From Mesorhizobium sp. (GTDB taxonomy: Bacteria > Pseudomonadota > Alphaproteobacteria > Rhizobiales > Rhizobiaceae): a stretch of DNA of 64,000 nucleotides. Position numbers and translations under genes: made by a program. The DNA is taken from positions 1 to 64,000 of the forward strand of contig NZ_JANINM010000040.1 of the NCBI RefSeq assembly GCF_024509055.1. Direction: 5' to 3'. Below, one piece after another: positions 7,570 through 15,545 of the stretch; within the stretch, counting starts at the first letter, position 1; each line of letters opens with the position of its first letter. The notes beneath the pieces were generated by a model. It was not told where the DNA came from and searched no databases. It saw only the letters and a list, made by a program, of their open reading frames with translations.

Positions 7570-8214
7570 ATGGCGAACAGCGCAGCACAAGCGATCGCGA
7601 GAACCGAGCCGGTGGCACACCGGCTGACGGTGCTCATTGCGCTGGGTGACGCGGAGCGCGCCGAGCAACTGGCCGAGGCGCTTGCCGCGAGCGATGACCT
7701 GTTGCCGACGCTCGCCGGAAGCGGCACGGGTCAGACGGCGGATGCGGCCGTGGTGGATGAGGCGGCGCTGGAAAGCAGGGCTGTAAGCCCTGCAACGCCC
7801 GCTGTGCTGCTCTCCGGTCGCGCCGATCCCCACAGGGCGATCGGGAACGTGTTCGCGACACTGCCGGCTTCGGCCGACGGCTTGCTCGTCGCCGCGGCGG
7901 CGCGGCTGGCTGCTGCGGGCTATCGCGTCAGCAGAGTAGGCCCGTCGGAGGTTGCGCATGACGATTTTCACGACGAGCCCTCCGACGGTGAAGCGCTGGA
8001 CGACAATCGGCCTCACCCGGCACTGTCGCCGCGTGAGGCGGAAGTGCTGGCGTTGCTTGCTGAAGGCGCGCCCAACAAGGTTATTGCAAGGCGGCTCAAC
8101 ATTTCCGTGCACACGGCGAAGTTCCATGTCGCCGCGATCTTGATCAAGCTGGGCGCCGCCAACCGCACCGATGCGATCGCCATCGCCATGCGGCAGGGGT
8201 TGGTGCTGGTCTAG
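7570..8214 (+). CDS. LuxR-type (NarL-like) DNA-binding protein
   Basis: Protein of 214 residues. The C-terminal 65 residues form a LuxR/GerE helix-turn-helix (LSPREAEVLALLAEGAPNKV followed by IARRLNISVHTAKFHVAAI). The N-terminal 130 residues resemble a receiver domain in length and alternation of strands and helices but show no clear phosphorylatable Asp, so they may be a degenerate receiver. The ATG starts one base after the stop of the pseudoprotease gene, so the two are almost certainly translated together. The pairing suggests that the pseudoprotease and this regulator form a signalling unit; that is inference. Confidence 0.8.
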   Translation: MANSAAQAIARTEPVAHRLTVLIALGDAERAEQLAEALAASDDLLPTLAGSGTGQTADAAVVDEAALESRAVSPATPAVLLSGRADPHRAIGNVFATLPASADGLLVAAAARLAAAGYRVSRVGPSEVAHDDFHDEPSDGEALDDNRPHPALSPREAEVLALLAEGAPNKVIARRLNISVHTAKFHVAAILIKLGAANRTDAIAIAMRQGLVLV

Positions 8215-8321
8215 GCCGCTCTCGGCACGACGCAGGGTAATCTCGATCTGGCGCTTGGGGCCTTGCTTCACGCCTGTCCCCCGCGCAAGTTGCCTCTCAC
8301 ATTTGAAGAGGGAGGCGAAAA

Positions 8322-9188
8322 ATGTCGCTCAAGGGAAAGACGCTGTTCATTTCGGGCGGATCGCGCGGCATCGGGCTCGCGATCGCTCTGCGCGCGGCGC
8401 GGGACGGCGCCAATGTGACGATCGCGGCCAAGACCGCGGAGCCGCATCCGAAGCTGCCGGGGACCATCTACACCGCGGCCGAGGAGATCGAGCAGGCCGG
8501 CGGCAAGGCGCTGCCGATGCTCTGCGATATCCGCGACGAAATCCAGGTGGCCGATGCCGTGGCAAAAACCGTCGAGCGGTTCGGTGGCATCGACATCTGC
8601 GTCAACAATGCCAGCGCCATCCAGCTCACCGGCACGCTGGAGACCGACATGAAGCGCTACGATCTGATGCACCAGATCAATACGCGCGGCACGTTCCTGG
8701 TGTCGAAAATGTGCATTCCCCACCTGAAGTTGGCTAAGAATCCTCACATCCTGAATCTGGCGCCGCCACTCGATATGAAAGCCAAATGGTTCAAGAATCA
8801 TGTCGCCTACACCATGGCCAAGTTCGGCATGTCGATGTGCACGCTGGGCATGAGCGCCGAGTTCGCCAAGGACGGCATCGCGGTCAATTCGCTGTGGCCG
8901 ATCTCGACGATCGATACGGCCGCTGTGCGCAATCTGCTCGGCGGGGCCACGGTGGCGGCGATGAGCCGTTCACCCGACATCATGGCCGACGCGGCGCATG
9001 CGATATTCATGCGCCCGTCCCGCCAGGCGACGGGCAATTTCTACATCGACGAGGAGGTGCTGCGCGCCGAAGGGGTCACGGATTTCTCGGCCTATGCGCC
9101 GGGCGCGACAGGCCCGTTGGCAGGCGACTTCTTCGTGCCGGATGAGGTGTTCGCCCGGACGGAAACCAAGATCAAGAACCTCTACTGA
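8322..9188 (+). CDS. Short-chain dehydrogenase/reductase, HSDL2-like
   Basis: Protein of 288 residues. SDR motifs are present: the cofactor loop GGSRGIG (residues 12-18), NNAS, and YTMAK with the catalytic Tyr and Lys. The sequences ILNLAPPLDMKAKWF and YTMAKFGMSMCTLGM match the HSDL2 subgroup (human hydroxysteroid dehydrogenase-like 2, substrate uncertain). The usual catalytic Ser region reads LAPP here where HSDL2 reads ISPP, so the Ser may be lost or supplied elsewhere. A GAGGGAGGCG ribosome site precedes the ATG. The gene is alone between the LuxR gene and the convergent UPF0114 gene. Confidence 0.82.
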   Translation: MSLKGKTLFISGGSRGIGLAIALRAARDGANVTIAAKTAEPHPKLPGTIYTAAEEIEQAGGKALPMLCDIRDEIQVADAVAKTVERFGGIDICVNNASAIQLTGTLETDMKRYDLMHQINTRGTFLVSKMCIPHLKLAKNPHILNLAPPLDMKAKWFKNHVAYTMAKFGMSMCTLGMSAEFAKDGIAVNSLWPISTIDTAAVRNLLGGATVAAMSRSPDIMADAAHAIFMRPSRQATGNFYIDEEVLRAEGVTDFSAYAPGATGPLAGDFFVPDEVFARTETKIKNLY

Positions 9189-9196
9189 GGACCCAC

Positions 9197-9715
9197 TCAG
9201 GCCTCTTCCTTCTTGGACTTCCCCAGACCCATCAGCCGGTCGATATAGGCCAGCATGAGGGCCGAAATGACGAAAGCCAGATGGATGATGGTCAGCCACA
9301 TCAGCTGATCGGTGGTGTAGGAGACCGAGTTCAGGAACACCTGCAGCAGGTGGATGGACGAGATCGCGACGATGGTCGAGGCGACCTTGACCTTCAGCGA
9401 GCCTACGTCGATCGTGCCGAGCCAATGCACGCCGCCGCCATCCTGGTCGTCGAAGCGGCTGACGAAATTCTCGTAGCCGGAAATGATCACCATCACCACG
9501 AGCGAGGCTACGAGGGCGGCATCGATGAGGCCAAGCATCTTCAGGATCGTGTCGGTGTCGCCTAGCGTGAAGGCGGTGAGCAGGAACTCGTAGAGCTTCT
9601 TGCCGAAGGAGAGCGCGTAGGTCGCGAGCGCCACGCCAAGCCCCAGATAGAAGACCACCAGCAGCCAGCGCGAGGCCAGGATGATGGATTCGATGGCGAG
9701 TTCGAGACGCTTCAT
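9197..9715 (-). CDS. UPF0114 (YqhA-like) membrane protein
   Basis: Protein of 172 residues with four hydrophobic helices (about 10-34, 60-82, 107-128 and 138-160). The sequence LELAIESIILASRWLLVVFY at the start and the loop NFVSRFDDQDGGGVHWLGTI match the UPF0114/YqhA family, known only as inner-membrane proteins of unknown function. It ends 8 bases from the convergent dehydrogenase gene. An upstream terminator-like hairpin on the same strand separates it from the OmpA-like gene. Confidence 0.8.
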   Translation of the reverse strand: MKRLELAIESIILASRWLLVVFYLGLGVALATYALSFGKKLYEFLLTAFTLGDTDTILKMLGLIDAALVASLVVMVIISGYENFVSRFDDQDGGGVHWLGTIDVGSLKVKVASTIVAISSIHLLQVFLNSVSYTTDQLMWLTIIHLAFVISALMLAYIDRLMGLGKSKKEEA

Positions 9716-9776
9716 GAGGCCTTCCGGTCGGTTTCGGTACCGGTCGTATTTCGGGCAGATGGATTACATTTTCAAG

Positions 9777-9812
9777 ACAAAAGCCCCGCCGGAGAGGGGC
9801 CGGCGGGGCTTC
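9777..9812 (-). terminator. Terminator-like hairpin upstream of the UPF0114 gene
   Basis: A perfect 12-bp stem (9781-9792 / 9800-9811) with a 7-base loop is followed on the minus strand by CTTTTG. It lies about 65 bp upstream of the UPF0114 start and would stop transcripts coming from further upstream. Confidence 0.6.
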
Positions 9813-9936
9813 TGCATCCCGCTGGAGCCGGGATGGGGGCAGGGAACGCCCTGACTGGAATCTGGGGCGCGCAATGCGGCGATTCAATGAGCAGGGCTGG
9901 GCGGGCAGGACAATTGTTCTTGAGCCTGCAAAGGAA
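9777..9936 (-). ncRNA. Possible small RNA between two same-strand terminators
   Basis: Two terminator-like hairpins on the minus strand (9937-9964 and 9777-9812) bracket about 125 bp with no reading frame. The interval can fold further (CATCCCG / CGGGATG hairpin in 9815-9836). A second terminator here makes sense only if a transcript starts between them. No clear promoter was identified, so this is speculative. Confidence 0.2.
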
Positions 9937-9964
9937 AAGGCCCGTCCGGATCCGGGCGGGCCTT
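9937..9964 (-). terminator. Intrinsic terminator of the OmpA-like gene
   Basis: A 13-bp stem with one G-T pair (AAGGCCCG-x-CCGG / CCGG-x-CGGGCCTT) is followed on the minus strand by a T-rich run. It lies 50 bp after the stop codon of the OmpA-domain gene. Confidence 0.75.
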
Positions 9965-10013
9965 CATCTTGCGCTGATTCCGAAAATCGGATCAGGACCT
10001 TGAAATCAAACGC

Positions 10014-12461
10014 TCATTGCTGTCCGCTATTGCTCGCCACCGGCGCCACCAGCGAGGTGATGCGGCGGATGGCGACACGCCGGTTTTCACGGTTCGGGCC
10101 GGGCGTGTTCACCTTGAGATACTGCTCGCCATAACCCTGCGTGGTCAGGTTCTCCGCCGGGATGCCGAAGGCGTTGGTGAGCGCTTCAGCCACTGCCTCG
10201 GCCCGTCGATCCGACAGGGCGAGGTTGGCTTCGGGCGTGCCGACGGCGTCGGTATGGCCTTCGATGAGGAAGGTCTCGGCCGGGTTCTTTTGCAGCAGCT
10301 TCTCCATGGCATTGGCGACGCCATCGAGCTTCTGCACCTCGGCATCGGAGATCGTGGCCGAGCCGAAATCGAAGTTCAACGTGTCGAGATCGATACGGCG
10401 TGCGATGTCGCGCACGCGGGCCGAGCGTTTGACCTCGTCGATCGAATAGAGGCGCTGGACCCGTTCCACCGGCGGCTGCTCGAGGAAGGTGTAGTAATCG
10501 TCCGGGCTTTCCACCTCCTGGGAGTCGAGAATGTAGTCCCGCTGCGGAATGTCGAGGCGCATCGGCGGCAGGTCGTCGCCCGGATCGCGCCAGTCGTCGA
10601 CATCGCGGTAATAGCGTTCGTCGACGTAGCTCAACACATACTCACGGCCGTCCGGCATGATCCGAGAACGCTGGACGACATCGCCATTCCGGTCGCGGAT
10701 GGTAACGATCTGGATGCCGTTGTCTCGTAAGACGGTTTCGCGGGTTCGACCGCGTGGCAGATCCTCGTAGTAGACATCCTTGGCGCCGCGGGTGATGCGG
10801 GGAGCCTCGTTGCTTTCCACGATCGTCTGGTTGTTGAACTGGATGATCACGCGATCGCCAAACTGCTTCACGACGTCCGCGCCCTGCGGGCGGCGGCGAT
10901 CACGCACGATTTCCTGCGGCGTGAGGTCGACGCGCTTGCCCTTTTCTTCCGTGACGGGGACGATCTTCTCGGGCTTGATCGCCTGCTGTGCCGCCTTGTC
11001 GTCAGTGGGCGGCGGTCCCTGGTCAACGGGGGCCGGACGCTGTGGCTGCTGAGCGCCTTGCTGTCCGGCCTGGTTGCCGGCTTGCCCATTGCCGGCCTGG
11101 CCGTTTCCAGCCTGGCCATTGCCGTTCTGGCCACCACCGTTCTTGCGCGCGGCGTCCTTCTGGCTGTCCAGGATAGGCGCCTCGTTCGGATTCGCTGGCT
11201 TTGCGCCCTGGGCCGCATTGCCACCATTGGCCGGCTGATTACCATTGGCCGGTTGGTTGCCCTTGGCCGGTTGGTTGCCCTTGGCGGGCTGCTCGCCGGT
11301 CGCGGGCTGCCCATTGGTGGCAGGCTGCTCGCCCGTGGCGGGCTGTTCGCCCAGAGGCTTCTTGCCGTTTTTGGTCTTGCCCTGGGGCTGCTCGCCTGTC
11401 GCCGGCTGTTCGCCGGTAGCTGGCTGCTGCCCCGTTGCAGGCTGCTCGCCTGTAGTCGGCTGTTCGCCAACGGGCTTCTTGTGTTGCTTGTTGGTCTGGC
11501 CCTGAGGCTGTTCGCCCTGGGCGGGCGCTTGCTCGGTTCCGGGAACAGGCAATGGCTTGAGCTTCGGCGAAGCCTCGCCGGAGGACGGCTGGTTGTTGGA
11601 CGGCGCGGGGGTCGTTTCCGGCGTTAGCGTGGTTTCCGCGGGCTTCTTTTTCTGCTCCGGCTTTTGCGAGGGTTCGGCGGCCGGTGCTTGCTCTGCCGGG
11701 GCAGCCTGCTGGCCCTGCTTGTGCTTCTTGGGCTGGTTGTCGTTGGCCGGCGCCTGCTGCTCGGCTGGTTGTTGCTCGGCCGGCGCGGGCTCGGTCTGTT
11801 GCTGCTGATTGCGCTTCTTGCGCGGCTGCTGCTGGTCCGGCGCGGGCTGCTCCGACGATGCGCCGCCGCTCTCGGTCTGCTGTTGCTGGGCATTCTTCTT
11901 CTTGCGCGGCTGTTCAGGCTGCGCCTGCTGCTCGGCGGGCGCGGACTCGGTCTGCTGCTGTTGCTGCTGGTTACGTTTCTTGCGCTGTTGCGACTGATCC
12001 GGAGCCGGCTGCTCAGCGGGGTTGGCGCCGCCTTCGGTCTGTTGCTGCTGGTCGCGCTTCTTGCGCTGGTTCAACTGCTGCTGGGCCGGGGCCGCTTCAC
12101 CCGACTGGCCGGTGTCCATCTGCTGCTGATCCTGCCGCTTCTTGCGCGGCTTCTGTTCGGACTCTGCGGGCGCTTCCTGTTGGGCTGGCGCGGATTCGGT
12201 TTGCTGCTGCTTCCTCTGCGGCTTTTGCGCCGGCTGCTCACCCTCGGCGGGCTGGGCCTGCCTCTTCTTGGGCTCCCCCTGCTTCTGGGCGCAGGCTTCC
12301 GCCGATTCGCCCTCGGCGCATGCGGCCTGTGCCAAAATCAGCGCCGCGCCGTGCGAGGGGCCGAAAGCGGCACTTTCCTGCAGCGGATACGCGCCCAACG
12401 GCGCGGATGCCATCAGCAGGCCGATTGCCGTACCCGCCAGAATCCGTGGTTGGCGTTTCAT
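10014..12461 (-). CDS. OmpA-domain outer-membrane protein with long Gln/Lys-rich low-complexity region
   Basis: Protein of 815 residues. A signal peptide (MKRQPRILAGTAIGLLMASA) is followed by a low-complexity region of about 450 residues: about six units of the type RKKRNQQQQTE-x-PAEQQ, then GEQPAT, KGNQPA and GNGQA repeats. A basic/acidic segment and a C-terminal OmpA peptidoglycan-binding domain (about 700-805) end the protein, with NFDFGSATI, IEGHTDAVGTPEANLALSDR and ENRRVAIRR. The start at 12461 follows AGGAG; the longer frame would bury the signal peptide. OmpA domains anchor the outer membrane to the cell wall; the repeat region probably spans or fills the periplasm. Confidence 0.85.
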   Translation of the reverse strand: MKRQPRILAGTAIGLLMASAPLGAYPLQESAAFGPSHGAALILAQAACAEGESAEACAQKQGEPKKRQAQPAEGEQPAQKPQRKQQQTESAPAQQEAPAESEQKPRKKRQDQQQMDTGQSGEAAPAQQQLNQRKKRDQQQQTEGGANPAEQPAPDQSQQRKKRNQQQQQQTESAPAEQQAQPEQPRKKKNAQQQQTESGGASSEQPAPDQQQPRKKRNQQQQTEPAPAEQQPAEQQAPANDNQPKKHKQGQQAAPAEQAPAAEPSQKPEQKKKPAETTLTPETTPAPSNNQPSSGEASPKLKPLPVPGTEQAPAQGEQPQGQTNKQHKKPVGEQPTTGEQPATGQQPATGEQPATGEQPQGKTKNGKKPLGEQPATGEQPATNGQPATGEQPAKGNQPAKGNQPANGNQPANGGNAAQGAKPANPNEAPILDSQKDAARKNGGGQNGNGQAGNGQAGNGQAGNQAGQQGAQQPQRPAPVDQGPPPTDDKAAQQAIKPEKIVPVTEEKGKRVDLTPQEIVRDRRRPQGADVVKQFGDRVIIQFNNQTIVESNEAPRITRGAKDVYYEDLPRGRTRETVLRDNGIQIVTIRDRNGDVVQRSRIMPDGREYVLSYVDERYYRDVDDWRDPGDDLPPMRLDIPQRDYILDSQEVESPDDYYTFLEQPPVERVQRLYSIDEVKRSARVRDIARRIDLDTLNFDFGSATISDAEVQKLDGVANAMEKLLQKNPAETFLIEGHTDAVGTPEANLALSDRRAEAVAEALTNAFGIPAENLTTQGYGEQYLKVNTPGPNRENRRVAIRRITSLVAPVASNSGQQ
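11060..11470 (-). repeat. Tandem coding repeats GNGQA, KGNQPA and GEQPAT in the OmpA-like gene
   Basis: In-frame short tandem repeats of 15 bp (GNGQA units, about 11062-11130) and 18 bp (KGNQPA/NGNQPA units about 11220-11290, GEQPAT units about 11290-11460). Such runs can change copy number by slippage without breaking the frame. Confidence 0.7.
11700..12270 (-). repeat. Longer degenerate coding repeats (RKKRNQQQQTE-type) in the OmpA-like gene
   Basis: About six copies of a 22-28 residue unit centred on a basic triplet followed by a Gln run and TE, then PAEQ-rich text. Copies differ by substitutions, so they are older than the short tandem repeats next to them. Confidence 0.65.
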
Positions 12462-12659
12462 GTCAATTTCTCCTAGTGGGGTCCCATCCCTGCCCAAACT
12501 TTCATCAACCGTGATTGGTTCCGTTTGCAAGGCATTGGCGCGAACCAAGAATGTCCGGCTGGCCTTTTGAAGGCAATTTCGTGTTTTTGTAATGTTGATA
12601 CCGGGTCAGTGTGACAGCAATGCTTGACCGAAAGCCTCCGGAGGGCCAAATCCACGCAC

Positions 12660-13106
12660 ATGAACGCACCGTTCTGGAAAACCAAGACGCTTGAGGAAAT
12701 GAGCCCGGCCGAGTGGGAATCACTCTGCGACGGCTGTGGCAAGTGCTGCCTGTCGAAGCTCGAGGACGAGGATACCGGCGAAATCTACTGGACGAGCGTC
12801 GGTTGCCGACTGTTCGACGCCGAGAAATGCCGCTGTACCGACTATGCCAACCGGCTGGCCCGCGTGCCCGATTGCGTCGGACTGACGCCGCAGAACGTGC
12901 GCACCATCACCTGGCTGCCGAAGACCTGCGCCTACAGGCTCGTCGCCGAGGGCCGGGATCTCTACTGGTGGCACAGGCTGATCTCGGGAAGCGCGGAGAC
13001 CGTGCACGAGGCCGGTATTTCGATCCGTGGCCGGGTAAAGGCCAAGGAAACCGATCTGGCGGAGCCTGAAGACTATTTCGATTATGTGCTGGATGACGAA
13101 CCCTGA
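12660..13106 (+). CDS. UPF0260 (YcgN-like) Cys-cluster protein
   Basis: Protein of 148 residues. CDGCGKCC (about residues 26-33), a further Cys near 50, CRC, and TCAYRL carry the conserved cysteines of the UPF0260/YkgJ-type Cys-cluster family, thought to bind a metal or Fe-S centre. [20 protein letters not shown] aligns with the start of E. coli YcgN, which sets the start at 12660; a GGAGGG site lies 14 bases upstream. The last codons (DDEP, stop) are formed by the first unit of a palindromic repeat array, so the native C-terminus may have been replaced. Function unknown. Confidence 0.82.
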   Translation: MNAPFWKTKTLEEMSPAEWESLCDGCGKCCLSKLEDEDTGEIYWTSVGCRLFDAEKCRCTDYANRLARVPDCVGLTPQNVRTITWLPKTCAYRLVAEGRDLYWWHRLISGSAETVHEAGISIRGRVKAKETDLAEPEDYFDYVLDDEP

Positions 13107-13289
13107 CGGGTTCGCATGTGGACGACGAACCCTGACGGGTTCGCGCTTTGCGACGAACCTTGCGGGTTCGCGTTTAAGGGCGACGAACCCTGACGGGTTC
13201 GCGCTTAAAAGGATCAGCGTTTTGACGACGAGCGACGAACCCTGCGGGTTCGCGCTTATATGAACCGGAAATGAATGGCCGGTTCGCAA
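13095..13289. repeat. Array of five small palindromic repeats plus a degenerate sixth
   Basis: Five units of the hairpin CGAACCC-TGAC-GGGTTCG (loop TGAC or TGC) occur at 13095-13115, 13124-13144, 13152-13171, 13182-13202 and 13234-13253, most followed by GCGCTT or a close variant. Starts are 29, 28, 30 and 52 bp apart. A diverged hairpin GAACCGG-N10-CCGGTTC follows at 13262-13285. The first unit runs over the stop codon of the UPF0260 gene. One unit keeps the stem through a G-T pair. Confidence 0.85.
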
Positions 13290-13365
13290 AAAGTTCAGAC
13301 AGGAAGAGGCATTCTCCAACCATCGGTTTCGACGGGCGAGAGCCCACAACAAGGAGAGAGAAACG

Positions 13366-13719
13366 ATGTTCAACCAGATCAAGACGGCAGCCCTTTCGGC
13401 CCTTGTCGGGCTTGGCACGCTCGGCGCCATCCCGGCTCACGCCGACAGCCTCTATCTTGGTTTCGGCAACAACCAGGATCCGCGCTTCGGCGTCTATACC
13501 GGAGACAATGACGGTTACCGCCGCGACTGGCGCCGGGATCGCGACTGGCGCGGCTGCTCGCCGGATCGCGCGCTGGACAAGGCCGAGCGCATGGGGCTGC
13601 GCCGCGCCCGCGTCGTCGATGTCAACCGAAGCGTGGTGAAGGTGGTCGGCCGCCAGTATGGCGACCGCGTCGTGGTGGTCTTCGCCAATGAGCGCGGCTG
13701 CCCGATCATCGCTCGCTGA
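13366..13719 (+). CDS. Small secreted protein, unknown function
   Basis: Protein of 117 residues with a signal peptide (MFNQIKTAALSALVGLGTLG, cleavage likely after AHA at residue 26). The mature part has an Arg/Asp-rich stretch (YRRDWRRDRDWRGC) and a C-terminal domain with two Cys (CSPDRALDKAERMGLRRARV ... ERGCPII) that reads like a PepSY-type alpha/beta unit. Similar periplasmic proteins are common in rhizobia, but the function is not known to me. A clear AAGGAGAG site precedes the ATG, and two hairpins and a strong terminator follow. Confidence 0.75.
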   Translation: MFNQIKTAALSALVGLGTLGAIPAHADSLYLGFGNNQDPRFGVYTGDNDGYRRDWRRDRDWRGCSPDRALDKAERMGLRRARVVDVNRSVVKVVGRQYGDRVVVVFANERGCPIIAR

Positions 13720-13727
13720 GGTTGGAA

Positions 13728-13776
13728 AGGCGATCTTCTGCGAAGATCGCCTATAGGATGATCCTCAGCGAGGATC
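13728..13776 (+). repeat. Two small hairpins after the secreted-protein gene
   Basis: AGGCGATCTT-N5-AAGATCGCCT (13728-13752) and GATCCT-N5-AGGATC (13760-13776) follow the stop codon. Neither has a T tract; they may protect the mRNA 3' end ahead of the terminator at 13824-13860. Confidence 0.45.
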
Positions 13777-13823
13777 ACCTTTGAGTAGCTGAGCCCCTTC
13801 AAGCAGTTGAAGCGCGTGGCTCG

Positions 13824-13860
13824 AAAAAACCCCGGAGGATCGGTCCCTCCGGGGTTTTTT
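13824..13860. terminator. Bidirectional intrinsic terminator
   Basis: Perfect inverted repeat with A6 before and T6 after: CCCCGGAGG, 7-base loop, CCTCCGGGG. It serves both the secreted-protein gene and the convergent SIMPL gene. Confidence 0.9.
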
Positions 13861-13888
13861 CATGTGGATCGGCCCAGTTTGGCCGGCA

Positions 13889-14599
13889 TCACTTCAGCTC
13901 GAAGGTGACGGTTACCTGCACGTTGTAGGCGTTCTCGCCAGCCTGCACGGGCACGGCCGCGCGGGCGGCATCGAAGGCCTTGGCGTTCATCGGCATCGGC
14001 ATCGGCAAGATGTTCTGGTCGGTGATCTCGATCACCCGGCCGAGGCTGACGCCGGCTGCCTCGGCCAGGGTCTTGGCCTTGGCCATCGCGTCGGCGACCG
14101 CCTTCTTGCGCGCCTCTGTGACCGTGGCCTTGGGATCGTCGTTGGTGAAGGCGATGCCGCCACCCTGGTTGACGCCCAGCGACACCGCCTTGTCGAGGAT
14201 ATCGCCCGTCTTGTCGACATTGCGCACGCGTACCGAGAGCGTGTTGGTCACCTGATAGGCGACGAGCTGGGCCTCCTGGCTGCCGTCGGCCTTGTTGGTG
14301 TAATTGTAGCGCGGGTTGATCTGGATGCCCGCGGTCTGCAGGTCTCGGTCGGCGATGCCGGCCGCCTTCATCGCCGAGATCACCGCCGCCATGGCGTCGT
14401 TGTTCGCGTCGAGCGCCGCACGCGCCGTCTTGGCCTCGCGCATGACGCTGAGCGTCAGGATAGCCATGTCAGGCGCCACGGTCGCCTCACCTTCGCCAGA
14501 CACGACGATGCGGGGAGGGGGCTGCGTGTCGGCGGCGCTTGCCAGCGCGGGAAACGCGACCGCGGCGGCGAGCGCGACAGGCAAAAGATATCTGGTCAT
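13889..14599 (-). CDS. SIMPL (DUF541) domain periplasmic protein
   Basis: Protein of 236 residues with a signal peptide (MTRYLLPVALAAAVAFPALA). The mature part starts with RIVVSGEGEATVAPDMAILTL, the typical first strand of the SIMPL/DUF541 family, and carries VAYQVTNTLSVRVRNVDKTG and EARKKAVADAMAKAKTLAEA. Family members include periplasmic or outer-membrane proteins linked to oxidative stress, without a known enzyme activity. The start at 14599 follows GAGGAG; a longer frame upstream is not supported. Confidence 0.85.
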   Translation of the reverse strand: MTRYLLPVALAAAVAFPALASAADTQPPPRIVVSGEGEATVAPDMAILTLSVMREAKTARAALDANNDAMAAVISAMKAAGIADRDLQTAGIQINPRYNYTNKADGSQEAQLVAYQVTNTLSVRVRNVDKTGDILDKAVSLGVNQGGGIAFTNDDPKATVTEARKKAVADAMAKAKTLAEAAGVSLGRVIEITDQNILPMPMPMNAKAFDAARAAVPVQAGENAYNVQVTVTFELK

Positions 14600-14821
14600 G
14601 AAAACTCCTCGAGATCTGCGATCCGGTATCCTTTGCCGCTTCCGCCCCGACTCGAAAAGACGTCGATTGCTTGCGGTGCTGTGCAAAGCCCGGACCTGTT
14701 CACGCGCCTTATGGGCGCAGGGCCGCTCTACGGCGCGAATATGGGCTGATTTTGGCGTTTGCCGCCAGTGCTTTCGAAAGCCTTGTGCCGGGCCGCGAAA
14801 AACACTAAGCCAGCGCGTGTG

Positions 14822-14897
14822 GGGCCTGTAGCTCAATGGTTAGAGCCGGCGGCTCATAACCGCTTGGTTGGGGGTTCGAGTCCCTCCGGGCCCACCA
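14822..14897 (+). tRNA. tRNA with CAT anticodon, probably tRNA-Ile2 (lysidine type)
   Basis: A full cloverleaf is visible: acceptor GGGCCTG paired with CGGGCCC (one T-G pair), D stem GCTC/GAGC, anticodon loop CTCATAA, T loop TTCGAGT, and an encoded CCA end. The anticodon is CAT. The anticodon-stem and variable region (CGCTTGG) resembles E. coli tRNA-Ile2, whose C34 is modified to lysidine to read AUA, more than the elongator tRNA-Met. The Ile2 assignment is therefore likely but not certain. Confidence 0.9.
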
Positions 14898-15065
14898 TTC
14901 AGTCCGCCCGTTTTGGCGCGTTTTCCAGGGTCTCAAAAATCCAAGGCGTCCTCGCTGGACCCTCGGCTCCTAGACCGTAACGCTTCCAACCCATTGAGCA
15001 AAGAGCCAGGCGAGGCGGTACCGCGTTGGGGTGGAACTGATCGGGAAGGAAGGCTGTGCGCTTCC

Positions 15066-15515
15066 CTATTGCTCCCTGTCGATATCCCGGCGCAGCACGA
15101 TCAGCGTCGTCAGGTCCTGCACCGCCGGCCCGCTGGCAATGTTGTCGCGCAGATTGTTCAGCCGGTCGATCGACGCCACCTCGACCTCAACGACGAGGTC
15201 GAGGTGGCCGCTGATCGAGGACACGCGCCGCACCTCGGCGTAACCGGCTAGCTTGTCGAGGATACTGATCGAGGGCGTGCGGGCCAGCGTCACCAGAAGG
15301 AAGGCCCGGATGACGTCCCGGTCCATCTGGCCGATATCGGCGCGATAGCCGCGGATCACGCCGGCGCGCTCGAGCTGTGCCACCCGCTCGCTAGCGGCAC
15401 TGCGGGAAAGGCCTACCCGCGCCGCCAGCGCCTTCAGCGGGACGCGCGCCTCCTTGGACAGGATGGCGAGGATCTCGTGGTCTTTTGCATCCGGCTGCTT
15501 CACCGCGGGCTCCAT
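15066..15515 (-). CDS. Lrp/AsnC family transcriptional regulator
   Basis: Protein of 149 residues. Residues 10-60 form the Lrp helix-turn-helix (PLKALAARVGLSRSAASERV), and the rest is an alpha/beta RAM domain that binds amino acids and sets oligomer state. It is divergent from the kinase/M23/aminotransferase fusion gene, and the 140-bp space holds inverted repeats, so it probably controls that gene in response to its substrate. Local activators of this kind are common beside single amino-acid catabolic genes. Confidence 0.87.
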   Translation of the reverse strand: MEPAVKQPDAKDHEILAILSKEARVPLKALAARVGLSRSAASERVAQLERAGVIRGYRADIGQMDRDVIRAFLLVTLARTPSISILDKLAGYAEVRRVSSISGHLDLVVEVEVASIDRLNNLRDNIASGPAVQDLTTLIVLRRDIDREQ

Positions 15516-15545
15516 GGCGCGCCGGCAATATGCCGGCCGATCACG

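Noticed and set aside
11664-12476. Long plus-strand frame rich in Leu and Cys, antisense to the OmpA-like gene
   Set aside because: It is the mirror of the Gln/Lys-rich repeats (CAG/AAG read backwards as CTG/CTT). No start signal and no family motif.
13095-13253. Possible CRISPR array
   Set aside because: Units are themselves palindromic, intervals are only 8-30 bp and not spacer-like, and no cas gene is present.
14822-14897. tRNA gene as an integration site for a genomic island
   Set aside because: No repeat of the tRNA 3' end and no integrase were seen nearby; the next genes look chromosomal.
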